From: Lysobacter antibioticus
GTDB lineage: Bacteria; Pseudomonadota; Gammaproteobacteria; Xanthomonadales; Xanthomonadaceae
Length of the DNA stretch: 52,446 nucleotides
NCBI RefSeq assembly: GCF_001442535.1
Contig: NZ_CP013141.1
Span: forward strand, 4,766,321-4,818,766
Direction of reading: 5' to 3'
The position numbers and the translations under genes are program-made. The first letter of the stretch is position 1, and the number at the start of each line of letters is the position of its first letter. Below the pieces are notes generated by a model, which saw only the letters and a program-made list of their open reading frames with translations, was not told the origin of the DNA and did no database searches. Shown piece after piece: positions 9,856-18,778 of the stretch.

Positions 9856-10712
9856 TTCTCGCCGCCCATTTGAGTATTCAGCTGCCGGCACAGCGCTATT
9901 CGTCAACCGGAAAACGGATACCGCTCGACCTCCCGACCGCACGCGGTCTGGAGACTCCCAATCGGAACTTCGCCCACGCTTCGAACGAGCGCGCGCTCCC
10001 CTGAGTCGGCAGGAGCGCCCACATCGAGCGTGGAAGTCATGGTGTGCAGTCGGGACGGAGACGAACTGCACGCCGATCGGCGCCAGCTCTCACCACCCTC
10101 ACTGCCCTCAATCCCAAATACCTGCAGCTGGCCAATGCGCCGGCTGCGGGTCCCCAGTTCGGCTCACCATGCCGCGAGGCCAATGCCAATTAAGTCCAAA
10201 AATAATGTGACATTAGTCTCATAGCGGCACATTTTCGTCAGATCCGCCGGCATTGAAATAGGGAAATGTCTTAGTTCCAATTCGGGCGCCTAAGAAAAGT
10301 CTTAGATGCCCCCCTTGGGAGCCAGGGTCGATGCGGGTGGGGCAGGCCTGTGCCAGCGGCGTGGGCCCGCTGTTCCGCCACACCGCCGAGGCAGCCGTGC
10401 CCGGCTCGCCGGACACATCGCGTGCATGCATGCGGTCGTCGCGACTGTGCGCCTGGTGCTTGCCGCAAGCAGGCGATGCATGGCGCGGCCGCCGCGTAGG
10501 AACGAACCGTTGCTAGGGACGAGCTGCCGTGTAGCTTCAAGCTCTTCGATGAGGACGGCGCGAAGCACCGGCTATCGGAATCGACGCGCGCCCGCGAGGC
10601 GAATGCTTAGCTTGGGTACGGAGCAAGAGGGTAAGCGGCGCAGCTTGCCGTCCCGCCGGAAACTTCCGCGTGAGGGCTCGCTCGCGGCCAATGAGCCGAA
10701 AACACCCGCCGG
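9856..10712. other. Intergenic region upstream of the giant surface-protein gene
   Basis: About 860 bp without a convincing gene. The open frames present have no recognisable domains or good ribosome sites. It contains the palindrome TAATGTGACATTA (10203-10215), whose TGTGA starts a TGTGA-N6-TCTCA element resembling a CRP/Clp site, and CTAAGA-AAAG-TCTTAG (10290-10305) with a further TCTTAG at 10269. These may be regulatory for the minus-strand operon; the promoter itself was not resolved. Confidence 0.5.
10206..10221. promoter_or_regulatory. Candidate CRP/Clp-like binding site
   Basis: The sequence reads TGTGA-CATTAG-TCTCA, one base from the TGTGA-N6-TCACA consensus recognised by CRP-family proteins, including Clp of xanthomonads. 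It lies about 350 bp upstream of the chosen start of the giant surface-protein gene. Assignment is by motif only. Confidence 0.3.
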
Positions 10713-11216
10713 TTACGCGCCTGGCGCGTAGAGCATTCGGCAACGATCACGATCGAGCGCGATGCCGTCCCCTATTTCCAGGAAATACCGCAACTGCCAA
10801 TCTTGCGTAACCCGGGCCTGCCCGCTCTTCGTCGTATCCCAAGGCGGGTATACGCGTATCGCTCGCTTGCCGCCCTTGCCGTTACTCGACAGTACGCCTC
10901 GCTCACTAAGCACCCGCTTCGGAAACACGAATTGCCCGAAGCCCGAGCGACAGCGCGCACTGACGACATAGAAGTCGACATCGTCAGACGAGTCGAAGGG
11001 TTGAATCGGGCCAGCCCCGATACGCTTCCATAGCGTCACGAATTGCCCGGCCTTTACCGGCGTGGTCTTCGCAACGCGAAAGCAAATCGACGCCCCATCG
11101 AGCCTGAACGTGCAAGCGGCATACGCCGAACTCTCGGCTTCGGCGCGAAACTCGGCCAGCTCGTACCGACCCGGGTCGTAAACGAGCGCCTTCGCGGCAA
11201 TAAGATCGTTATGCAT
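10713..11216 (-). CDS. mepB: MepB family protein
   Basis: The 167-residue product matches the MepB family along its whole length: FRVAKTTPVKAGQFVTLWKR, then GPIQPFDSSDDVDF, FGQFVFPK and KRAIRVYPPWDTT. The family is named after the third gene of the staphylococcal mepRAB efflux operon; its biochemical role is not established. No signal peptide or membrane segment is visible, so it should be cytoplasmic. The ATG at 11216 is preceded by GGGAGG at a good distance; the in-frame extension to 11660 has no family similarity. It stands alone and is divergent from the candidate effector gene at 11934, 717 bp apart. No MepA-type MATE pump or MarR repressor is nearby, so a link to efflux is not supported here. 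Confidence 0.85.
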   Translation of the reverse strand: MHNDLIAAKALVYDPGRYELAEFRAEAESSAYAACTFRLDGASICFRVAKTTPVKAGQFVTLWKRIGAGPIQPFDSSDDVDFYVVSARCRSGFGQFVFPKRVLSERGVLSSNGKGGKRAIRVYPPWDTTKSGQARVTQDWQLRYFLEIGDGIALDRDRCRMLYAPGA

Positions 11217-11933
11217 GAAACCTCCCTCTGAAACGATAGATTCGTTGACGGCATGCCCAGCATGCCCCGGCATCTCACATGCCAACGGCTTCAATGGCAA
11301 TGCGCATGCCGCCGATGACGGCGCCGACCGACCTGATCGGCAATCGATCGCGGCCATCGATAGCGGATACACCGTAGAGATCCGCATTGGACCAGTGGAT
11401 AAACGGCCGACTGGGCAGCCGCTTCCGCGTTCTCGGCTATAGCTCCCGGCGCAGCCGATGTCGCATGCGCAACGCGCGTCTTGCCGGCTGCGCCTGAAGT
11501 GCCCGTCCGACCAGCCGGAACGCTTACAACGAGCCGAGTATCGCGCCTTGCAGGCCGTACGGGGCGGGTAAGATTTTTCCCTATGTCGTCGACAGCCAGC
11601 TTGATCGACAATCCCAGCGGCCTTCCCCCTGAGATGCCAAACGGGTGCGCCCGCGACCACATCGATCTGAAGAGGTCTTTATTCCAGCCCCGGGCAGGCC
11701 TGGCTGAAGACCTGGTAGCAATCCCCTCGGCGGCAACCAGAGCGCACTGTGCGCCGGCCCGCCGGATACATGAGCGCTCCAGGACCTGGCTCGCGCATCG
11801 CTTGCGCTTTATCGCGCAGCACTCGAACAGGCCAGGAAGCAAACAAAGCCGCTCTTGCATGATCGCGGTCGAAGCGCCTGCTCCAAGGCCTCGGCAGCAT
11901 GCATGCACCACCACGCAACCGGAAACCGCGTCC
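11217..11933. other. Intergenic region between mepB and the candidate effector
   Basis: About 720 bp. An in-frame extension of the effector reaches 11481, but it lacks family similarity and its codons look irregular. One stretch (LIDNPSGLPPEMPNGC, near 11605) looks weakly protein-like and could be a remnant. No confident gene or promoter was found. Confidence 0.4.
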
Positions 11934-13109
11934 ATGCCCTTTGCAGTCTATCGCGCAGACAATCGAGCCCCCGAGCAGATCGCGACCACGGGATTTCAGG
12001 CCCGAGTGCCGCTGGATGAAGTATCGGCGCGCCAGCTGATCAATCGCTCGCTGGTCGATGCCAACACACCGCTGCAGCTCCCCAAAGCGCACGGGAACAC
12101 GATTGCCGAGTACTTCAATGCGACGAAACAGCAACCGACCTTAGTCGGCCTGCCTGCTCTTTACGACCAGATTCGCAAGGAGACCAGCGGCACCACCATG
12201 CACGTATCCACATCGCCCAGCACCGGGGTCGGCGGCTTCGAGCATCGCAAGAATCTGTATCAGATCGAACTCCCTGTCGAACGCATGTATGCGTGGGAGA
12301 TCGATCCTTCGCGAAAGAATCGCATCGTCGCGGCGCCAAGAACGATATCCGACCTCGACGAAACCCGTTCCGCTCGCGACCCCGCGACTGGAATTGCCTC
12401 AAGCAAGCCAGTTCTGCTGACCGACACGCCTACGATCGACGCTGCTCGAATCATCGCCATTTCAAGCCCGAGCGGAGACGGCGAAGTCGCATTCCTGACC
12501 GGTATCCCTAAGGAATGGATCAACCGATCGCGGAGCCTAGAACACAGCGGCCCCTGGCAAGCCATGCCTCAAGCCGTGGCGCACGCGGCAACCGGGCCAA
12601 CCGCGCAGGCCGCGCCGCTCCAACCCGCGCATACATCGAGCACCCCCCCGGCCGCCGCGGGGGCACCGGAGCGCCAAGCCAACGACGCACACCCGTATGC
12701 GAACCCCGCGCATGGTTTCAACACCTTGTACAACCAGGCCCTGAGCGGCATCGAAAGACTCCCCGTCAACGCAAATCTGTCGCCATCGGCCCGCGGAGAG
12801 AACGCGGCCTTGTTAGTCGATGCAGCCCGGCTGGCGTCGCCGCCGTTGGAACGGATCGACTCGGTCGCCCTCGGGAAGAACGGTGGCCTGTTCGCGATAC
12901 AGGGCGCGCAAAACGACCCGGCCAGCAGACACGTACTATTGGACAAGCCTGCCGCGCTTCCCGCTGCGCAGTCGCCCAACCCGCCACCCGCACAGCGCTC
13001 TGCACCCGAGCCCAGCGGCCCGCAACAATCCGTCAATGCGTTGCGGCAGATGTTCGAATCCGTGCAGGAACCGTCTGCCGCCGCAGTTCCGGGCCCACGT
13101 CGGCATTGA
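11934..13109 (+). CDS. Candidate T4SS effector: ADP-ribosyltransferase-like N-terminus, XVIPCD-like C-terminus
   Basis: A 391-residue protein with two parts. Residues 3-200 resemble the R-S-E class of ADP-ribosyltransferases (cholera/pertussis type): FAVYRADNR with Arg7 at the expected strand start, HVSTS at 90-94, and GEVAFLTGIPKEW at 183-195 matching the EV..LGGIP element that carries the catalytic Glu in cholera toxin (here Glu184). Residues 255-350 resemble the XVIPCD, the C-terminal signal by which Xanthomonas-type T4SS effectors bind VirD4: FNTLYNQALSGIERL, ENAALLVDAA, ERIDSVALGKNG, AIQGAQNDPASRHV. The linker is Pro/Ala-rich. I chose ATG 11934 because the fold begins immediately after it, although its ribosome site is weak. 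There is no signal peptide, as expected for T4SS substrates. Activity and delivery are inferred. No obvious ADP-ribosylhydrolase immunity gene is adjacent. Confidence 0.7.
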   Translation: MPFAVYRADNRAPEQIATTGFQARVPLDEVSARQLINRSLVDANTPLQLPKAHGNTIAEYFNATKQQPTLVGLPALYDQIRKETSGTTMHVSTSPSTGVGGFEHRKNLYQIELPVERMYAWEIDPSRKNRIVAAPRTISDLDETRSARDPATGIASSKPVLLTDTPTIDAARIIAISSPSGDGEVAFLTGIPKEWINRSRSLEHSGPWQAMPQAVAHAATGPTAQAAPLQPAHTSSTPPAAAGAPERQANDAHPYANPAHGFNTLYNQALSGIERLPVNANLSPSARGENAALLVDAARLASPPLERIDSVALGKNGGLFAIQGAQNDPASRHVLLDKPAALPAAQSPNPPPAQRSAPEPSGPQQSVNALRQMFESVQEPSAAAVPGPRRH

Positions 13110-13650
13110 TCCGAAGGCCGACTTCATCCCCTGATCGACAGGCGACAGGCGAGACGAATCACTTTCGGCGCTCGCTCGATCGACAACGGCTGTCGAGCAG
13201 GTAGCGGCCGGCACCGCGTCCGGACTCCTTTCGCAGGCAGCTCGCGGGCGAACTCCGCTTCGAATCTGCCGCTGGCGGCGATCGGCAAGGCCGCCACTGT
13301 TGCAGTGCAGCTAAGAGTATTCCGTATACGATTTCGGATAAGACTCTGTCCTAATGCATCGGGCTCGAACGTCCGGGAGCGAGCAACGCTTCCGGGAACG
13401 GAGAATCGATGGACTGTGCCTACGAATAACGCCTGAGTGCGTAACCAAGCCTCGGAACCGGGCCGCCTCCGCCGGCCGACGCTTGTGTGCGCCCGGGATG
13501 CGTCGTCGCGGCATCGAAACCGGCTGGGGTACGCCTTTCGGGACATCTCCGAAACGGGGTAATCCAGCAACTGCATAGGCCCAAAGAACGTTTCTAAACG
13601 TATCCGAGATCAGCCTGTCCCTGGCGGATCTCAACAACAGGGGTTCGATC
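13110..13650. other. Intergenic region upstream of the collagenase-like gene
   Basis: About 540 bp. Several frames are open on both strands by base composition alone, but none has domain similarity or a good start. I see no immunity gene for the upstream effector and no clear promoter. Confidence 0.4.
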
Positions 13651-16527
13651 ATGCGAGCGAAAAAAGGTTCATTGGCGTTGCTGCTGATGGCAGTCAGCGC
13701 CGTGCCGGCGGTATCGACGGCGGCACCTATAAACAATCCACGCGACGAAAACTGTAGTCGCCCGGAGAACAACGTATCCAAGTTCTGGAGCGATTCCAAC
13801 TTCGCCGCCAAAGTCGCGCAGATGAATTTCAGCGGCGGAATCGTCTGCATCAACGCGAACGTGGGCATGGCCGCGGGCCAGGTTTCGGCGAGCGATGTCT
13901 ATACCGCCGATCACATGTACTGGGTGGCGGACGCCATCGCCGTCAAGGCCCGGGAATTGCCGGGCCTGAAGGGCGATGCCGATGCGTTCAATTCGAAACT
14001 CAACGAACTCAACAGCCTGGTCGCATTTCTGCGCATGGGCCTGGTCAATCAACCGATCGACCGACCGATCTCCAGTCAGCCGAGTTGGCTGATCGAGAAG
14101 ATTCAGCTCGCGATGGACGCGTTGGTCTACGGCTCGGGCGAGCCGAACAAGTACATTTATGCGTTCAACAGCGACACCCCAGCGAACTTTCCTACCGCGA
14201 CCAATAGCGAACTGGTTCGCAACATCGCGCTGCTGTTCGCCGACGGCGCCGACACCCTGCCTTACGACGATGCCCGCAAGGACTATCTGATCTCCACCAC
14301 GAAGGCGGTCATAGAACGTCTTAAGCACATGAATAACTATGTGTCCTTGTTCGTACCCGCCGACGCGCCGGGACACCGGGCGCATGAGCATCTCAATGCC
14401 AACGCCTTCATGAACCGGCTGCCCGGGTATCTGATGAGGACGCTTCGGCAAAGTCTGCTCTCGACCAAGCTGGCGAACAACGCCCAGGCGTTCACCACCG
14501 AGGTGCGCTATCCGAAGCGGATGAGCACTTCTGGTGTGCTACCCGGCACCGACGATCGCGTCGACGTTCCGTTCTCCACCGGCACGGACAAGGGCTACCG
14601 CCAGGTGCTGCCGGCACGCGATTGGGCATACTTCAACCTGTCGAACCGCGCCTACGACCAGAGCTACCAGAACCCGAACGTCGAGGTCAACGCGGTAGCG
14701 CCGCACTGCGACACCGTGCGGTTCGAGCTGGTGTACAAGCCGAACTACGCACCGAAATCCGCCGGCGACAGTCCCGCCTACTTCCCTGTGACCTTGAATG
14801 TCCGATCGGCGGGGTACTACGACGCCAAGGACAAGAAGCAGATCGATACCAATATGTCCTACGGGACCAACCCGGGCGGCTTGCCGAAACAGGTCTATCT
14901 GCAGGCATCGGACGAACGGGACGGTAAGTTCTACTATTCGGCGACGTTCAAGCTCAACGCCGGTAGCGGCATCGATGCTGTCGAGTATCCCCTGAGCACC
15001 TTCGACATCCAGCTGCTGCAAGGCTCCCCGGTATACAAGAACAGCGACGGCACCCTCCTGGCCACGGACAGCCGGGGCGCTTACAACCAGTCCGAAGTGA
15101 GCGTGGGCAAGTTCAGGTATGACTGCCGGACGACGAAGGGACAGGTCGCAGCCGCTCGCATCAGGAACGAGCCCGCATTGCGCAGCGCGTTCTTCGACAC
15201 CTACAACACGGCATTCGACACCGCACGCAGCGCGATCCTTTCCGAGAATCCGTATCAATCCGGCGGAGCGCAGGCCGCATTGATGCGCGAACTGATGGAG
15301 GCCTATGGAACCTATCAGTTCTCCTCGCGCTACCAGAACGCCATCCAGGACACCGGGGTGCTGGAGTGGTGGAAGGGCCGGATCAAGCCGATAACCCAGG
15401 CCGTCAGCAACGAACTCGTTGCGGGGCGTACCCGGCACAAAGGCATGGTGATGGCTCTGAGCTACGTCCTGAGCTATAGCGGGCTGCTCGGCAACTGCGA
15501 GTCCTACAGCATGTGCCGCCCCTACCGTGACAGAAGCAGCGCCGACGACTACTACTACGATGTCAAATTCACCTACAGCCGCGGCGGTTACGACTGGCGT
15601 ATCTGGGCGCAGAAGCCGAGCGACCTGGTCGCGGCCTCGTCGGATTATATCCGCGAGCGGATCACCAAGGAGCTCGATCTGGCCCACGAGTACTTCTACA
15701 AGAAGGTGTTGAACAACCGCTGGAGCGAGTCGGAGAAGAACGGCCATAGCTATCGCGCCGGCGATTTCTACGTCAATGCGAACGCATACAACTGGCAAAC
15801 CACCTTCGAGCCTTTCGTGGAAGGTATCTTCGACTTCAACGAGTATCACCAGAACAATACCTTTGCGGGCGGCACTTCGTACGGCCAGTTCTCCGACCGC
15901 TCGGATGCGGCATTGGATCGTGGCTTCTGGATCTATGCGTATGCCGACAACCCGTCGTACCGCGCCGGCAACTACGTTCCCTGGGAGCTCGGCCACGAGG
16001 CAGCGCACGAACTGGATCGCAAGAGCCTGTTCCTGAAGCACTCGAGCGATACCAGTGTGGCCTCGTATACCGGTTGGCCGAGGGATTCGATCACCGAAGG
16101 CCTGGCGGAGGTCGTGCAAACGTATCTGAGCGAAGAGCTGGATCGTCTGGCCGACAGCAGATATCTCACCACCAAGACCGCCGGCCGTCCGGTGTCCTTC
16201 CTGGTGCATGCCGCCCAAGGCACGGTCGCTGCGAAGTCGACCTCGGACATCTGGATGGCCGGCGCTCGCTATGACGACACCGCTTTCTGCAAGAACCGCG
16301 GCGGCTGCGTCTACGACATCAACACCAGCATCTACAAGCATCTGATCGACAAGGACCCTGCCCAGCTGGACTACATCAACGACCTCAAGCGGTCCGGGCG
16401 CTACTCGGCCGCTAACGACTACTACGCAGGCGGCCTGCGGGATACGTACGAAGCGGCGTTCTCGCAGAGCATGCGCAACGCCAAGGATCAATACGTACGA
16501 GAAAACCCGGGCAAACTCGTGGAGTGA
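13651..16527 (+). CDS. Secreted M9-type (collagenase-like) metalloprotease
   Basis: The 958-residue product starts with a typical signal peptide (ALLLMAVSAVPAVSTAAP). The zinc site is H782-E-A-A-H786 in WELGHEAAHELD, followed 30 residues later by Glu816 in TEGLAEVV. This spacing matches the HExxH...E gluzincin site of M9 collagenases, where the third ligand lies about 28 residues on in an EGLAE motif. The large N-terminal half would be the activator domain. No PKD or PPC collagen-binding domain follows the catalytic part, so the enzyme ends soon after it. It is predicted to be secreted and to attack collagen-like or other structural proteins; substrate specificity is inference. CAGGGG upstream of ATG 13651 can serve as ribosome site. 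A perfect 11-bp hairpin follows the stop, then a small membrane protein gene. Confidence 0.8.
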   Translation: MRAKKGSLALLLMAVSAVPAVSTAAPINNPRDENCSRPENNVSKFWSDSNFAAKVAQMNFSGGIVCINANVGMAAGQVSASDVYTADHMYWVADAIAVKARELPGLKGDADAFNSKLNELNSLVAFLRMGLVNQPIDRPISSQPSWLIEKIQLAMDALVYGSGEPNKYIYAFNSDTPANFPTATNSELVRNIALLFADGADTLPYDDARKDYLISTTKAVIERLKHMNNYVSLFVPADAPGHRAHEHLNANAFMNRLPGYLMRTLRQSLLSTKLANNAQAFTTEVRYPKRMSTSGVLPGTDDRVDVPFSTGTDKGYRQVLPARDWAYFNLSNRAYDQSYQNPNVEVNAVAPHCDTVRFELVYKPNYAPKSAGDSPAYFPVTLNVRSAGYYDAKDKKQIDTNMSYGTNPGGLPKQVYLQASDERDGKFYYSATFKLNAGSGIDAVEYPLSTFDIQLLQGSPVYKNSDGTLLATDSRGAYNQSEVSVGKFRYDCRTTKGQVAAARIRNEPALRSAFFDTYNTAFDTARSAILSENPYQSGGAQAALMRELMEAYGTYQFSSRYQNAIQDTGVLEWWKGRIKPITQAVSNELVAGRTRHKGMVMALSYVLSYSGLLGNCESYSMCRPYRDRSSADDYYYDVKFTYSRGGYDWRIWAQKPSDLVAASSDYIRERITKELDLAHEYFYKKVLNNRWSESEKNGHSYRAGDFYVNANAYNWQTTFEPFVEGIFDFNEYHQNNTFAGGTSYGQFSDRSDAALDRGFWIYAYADNPSYRAGNYVPWELGHEAAHELDRKSLFLKHSSDTSVASYTGWPRDSITEGLAEVVQTYLSEELDRLADSRYLTTKTAGRPVSFLVHAAQGTVAAKSTSDIWMAGARYDDTAFCKNRGGCVYDINTSIYKHLIDKDPAQLDYINDLKRSGRYSAANDYYAGGLRDTYEAAFSQSMRNAKDQYVRENPGKLVE

Positions 16528-16539
16528 TGCTGGGCCCAA

Positions 16540-16565
16540 GCAGCGCCTCGGAGACGAGGCGCTGC
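16540..16565 (+). terminator. Hairpin after the collagenase-like gene
   Basis: GCAGCGCCTCG and its exact reverse complement are separated by GAGA, giving a perfect 11-bp GC-rich stem. There is no T-run after it, so it may only attenuate transcription or protect the 3' end, with partial read-through into the gene at 16585. Confidence 0.55.
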
Positions 16566-16584
16566 CTACCTATGAGGTTGACGA

Positions 16585-17094
16585 ATGATGCAGGCAAAGT
16601 GGTTATGGGCCGTCGTTCTTGTGGCGCTGGTCGGGTCGGTATTCGTAGCCGTTTCCGATCCGCTGCAGCGAACGCTTACCGGGTTCTTCGAGCAAGACGC
16701 GAGCCGATCGACTTCTCCGACCGGCACCGATGAGCACCGCACCGACAACGCGCGCAAGCAGGCGGTCGGGCTCGCCGTTCGGGACGAGGAGTTGCTCACC
16801 CGGCATTTGCTCGACCAGGGCGCGGCGGCCCCCTTGGCCGCGCCTTCCGAAGCGAGCGTCGTGCCGGAGGACTTGGAGAAACTACCGGAAGCCGAACGGA
16901 TGGCGTATCTGGCCCGCGAGCGGTTCGGGCCCAGGATTGCCCCTACGCCAAGCGAAAGCGCTCGCTACAACATCCCCACGGCTCGGATCGAAAAGCAGAG
17001 CGATGGCAGGTATTGGTTGATAACGGACGATGGCCCGAGTCGCCCCGATCTCCCGCCGGGCACGATCGTCGAACGCGATCCGGAGCGGCGATGA
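16585..17094 (+). CDS. Small membrane-anchored hypothetical protein
   Basis: A 169-residue protein with one N-terminal hydrophobic segment (WLWAVVLVALVGSVFVAV), likely an uncleaved anchor or signal sequence, and a hydrophilic, Pro- and acid-rich remainder. The C-terminal part (YNIPTARIEKQSDGRYWLIT, then PPGTIVERDPERR) looks like a small folded unit. I do not recognise the family. GAGG about 8 nt before ATG 16585 supports the start. It follows the collagenase-like gene by 57 bp with a hairpin between, so it may be partly co-expressed with it. Any role in protease export or activation is speculative. Confidence 0.65.
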   Translation: MMQAKWLWAVVLVALVGSVFVAVSDPLQRTLTGFFEQDASRSTSPTGTDEHRTDNARKQAVGLAVRDEELLTRHLLDQGAAAPLAAPSEASVVPEDLEKLPEAERMAYLARERFGPRIAPTPSESARYNIPTARIEKQSDGRYWLITDDGPSRPDLPPGTIVERDPERR

Positions 17095-17208
17095 ACCGAG
17101 GAACACAACGGCACTCAGCACGGCTCTCCTCCGCGCGGTCGCCGTTCGTTAACGCTGTATCTGATCGGCCTGCCACAATCCAGCCACGACGATTCGAGGC
17201 AGCTAACC

Positions 17209-17802
17209 GTGTCCAAACTCCAAAATACTTTGCCGTTGATGCTTTTGGTTGCCATGACCGGTTGCGCGCCGGAGCAACCGACTGCTGCGACTGCTCCGCC
17301 CCACTCGGCACCGAATGTCGTGCCTGCCGCAGCCGCCGTCCGGCCTGGTAAAGACGCCAAGAATGCGACCTATATGATCGACGGCGAGCCGGTCACCCTG
17401 ATCGACGGTGTCGAGGAGAAAACCATCGTGCCCGGCTCGGCTTCCAAGCAAGTGACGCGCCTTACCGAGCATGCGTTCGAGATGGATCTCAACGACGACG
17501 GCCAGAAAGACCAAGTTTTCCTGTTGATCCAGGACAGCGGCGGCAGCGGCACCTTCTACTACGCCGCAGCGGCGCTAAAGACCCCGCAAGGCTACCAGGG
17601 CACGAATGCAGTGTTCATCGGCGACAGAATTACCGTTCAGTACTTCAAGGCCGACCCGGAGCAGTCGTCGCAATTCTGGATCAGCTATGGCGACAGGCAG
17701 GTCGGGGAGCCGACAGCGGACGACCCGATGAACATGGCGTCCAAGGAATTCCGATGGGATGGAGCTTCACTCGTCGAAGTGGCCGCTGCCGCTGCGAAGT
17801 GA
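17209..17802 (+). CDS. Hypothetical lipoprotein with an EF-hand/VCBS-like Asp-rich loop
   Basis: This 197-residue protein begins at GTG 17209, preceded by GAGG. The N-terminus is a lipoprotein signal with lipobox VAMTGC, placing it in the envelope. After an Ala/Pro linker, residues around 95-160 contain DLNDDGQKDQVFLLI, a calcium-loop-like motif of the type found in VCBS/FG-GAP proteins, and GGSGTFYYAAAAL and VFIGDRITVQ. These are typical of a widespread uncharacterised family of periplasmic proteins. No enzyme motif is seen. It is separated from the upstream gene by 114 bp and may be transcribed alone. Confidence 0.7.
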   Translation: MSKLQNTLPLMLLVAMTGCAPEQPTAATAPPHSAPNVVPAAAAVRPGKDAKNATYMIDGEPVTLIDGVEEKTIVPGSASKQVTRLTEHAFEMDLNDDGQKDQVFLLIQDSGGSGTFYYAAAALKTPQGYQGTNAVFIGDRITVQYFKADPEQSSQFWISYGDRQVGEPTADDPMNMASKEFRWDGASLVEVAAAAAK

Positions 17803-17852
17803 ATTCACGAATTCACCGGCAAAATTTCCGCGCTGTGGTTCTCGGCTCGACC

Positions 17853-17875
17853 CCGGCATACGCCGATGATGCCGG
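17853..17875. terminator. Short hairpin between convergent genes
   Basis: CCGGCAT and ATGCCGG form a 7-bp stem between the stop of the lipoprotein gene (17802) and the stop of the convergent SDR gene (17877). No T-run is present, so it is a weak terminator candidate. Confidence 0.3.
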
Positions 17876-17876
17876 C

Positions 17877-18743
17877 TCAACCGGTGTAGTAGGCCGACTG
17901 ATCGAGGTCGGCCAACAGGCTCGGGCCTGACGGCGTCCAGCCCAGCAACCTGCGCGTGCGCTCGCTGGAAACCGCCATGTCGCCGCCGGCCATACCGGCG
18001 AACCAAGCGAAATGCCCGCGGTCGCGGGACTCAACCGGCAGCCCGAGCCGCCGGCCGATCACCTCGGCAATCGCCTTGAACGGCACGGCCTCATCCGCTA
18101 CCGCGTGATACGCCGTCTCTGTCGCGCCCTGCTCGAGCGCAAGCCGGTAGAGGCGCGCGGCGTCCAATCGGTGCACGCCCGACCAGCAGTTCTCGCCTGC
18201 TCCAATGAATGCCGACACGCCGTGTTGGCGCGCCATGCGAACCAGGATCGGAACGAAACCATGGTCGCCGATGCCGTGAACCGAAGGTGCAAGGCGTACC
18301 GTCGCGACGCGCACGCCCCCCTCGCGAGCGGCCTGCGCGGCTTGCTCCGATTTGCGCGGCCAAACCGACTGCGCCGCGTCCGCTTCGGTGGCGCCGCGAG
18401 GCAGTCCCGACAGACCGGAGGTGACCAGCAGAGGGCGATCCGCCCCCTCCAGAGCGCCGCCGAGCGCCGCGATGGCACGTTGGTCTTGCTCTGCGTTCTC
18501 GGCGAACTTCGAAAAGTCGTGATTGAACGCCGTGTGGACGACAGCATCCGCGGCCGATGCCGCAGTGCGCAACATATCAAGGTCGTCGAGCGTGCCCCTG
18601 ACTACCTGCGCACCGGTCGCCGCGAGAGCCATTGCTTTCTCATCTGTCCGGGCGAGGCCGGCGACCGCATGGCCGGCGCGAAGCAATTCATCGACCACGG
18701 CAGAGCCGACCCAGCCGGTCGCTCCTGTTACGAATACTTTCAT
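17877..18743 (-). CDS. Extended/atypical SDR family NAD(P)-dependent oxidoreductase
   Basis: The 288-residue product has the Rossmann nucleotide-binding motif at the very start (MKVFVTGATGWVGSAVVDEL, GxxGxxG) and, further on, DAVVHTAFNHDF, PLLVTSGLSGLP, VRLAPSVHG and a substrate-binding C-terminal part with LGWTPSGPSLLADL. This is the pattern of NAD-dependent epimerase/dehydratase-like SDRs. The usual YxxxK catalytic pair is not evident, consistent with the atypical subgroup. GGGAGATCGCC precedes ATG 18743. The gene lies 35 bp downstream of the O-methyltransferase gene in the same direction, so both probably form one operon controlled by the divergent TetR regulator. Substrate unknown. Confidence 0.85.
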   Translation of the reverse strand: MKVFVTGATGWVGSAVVDELLRAGHAVAGLARTDEKAMALAATGAQVVRGTLDDLDMLRTAASAADAVVHTAFNHDFSKFAENAEQDQRAIAALGGALEGADRPLLVTSGLSGLPRGATEADAAQSVWPRKSEQAAQAAREGGVRVATVRLAPSVHGIGDHGFVPILVRMARQHGVSAFIGAGENCWSGVHRLDAARLYRLALEQGATETAYHAVADEAVPFKAIAEVIGRRLGLPVESRDRGHFAWFAGMAGGDMAVSSERTRRLLGWTPSGPSLLADLDQSAYYTG

Positions 18744-18778
18744 GGCGATCTCCCAGAACGTTGAAGGACGAAACCGAC

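Noticed and set aside
11481..11933. Long N-terminal extension of the candidate effector
   Set aside because: No ribosome site, irregular Arg/Pro-rich composition, and the ADP-ribosyltransferase-like fold begins directly after ATG 11934.
14539..16539. 666-codon minus-strand frame
   Set aside because: Antisense to the collagenase-like gene, which has a signal peptide and an intact zinc site on the plus strand.
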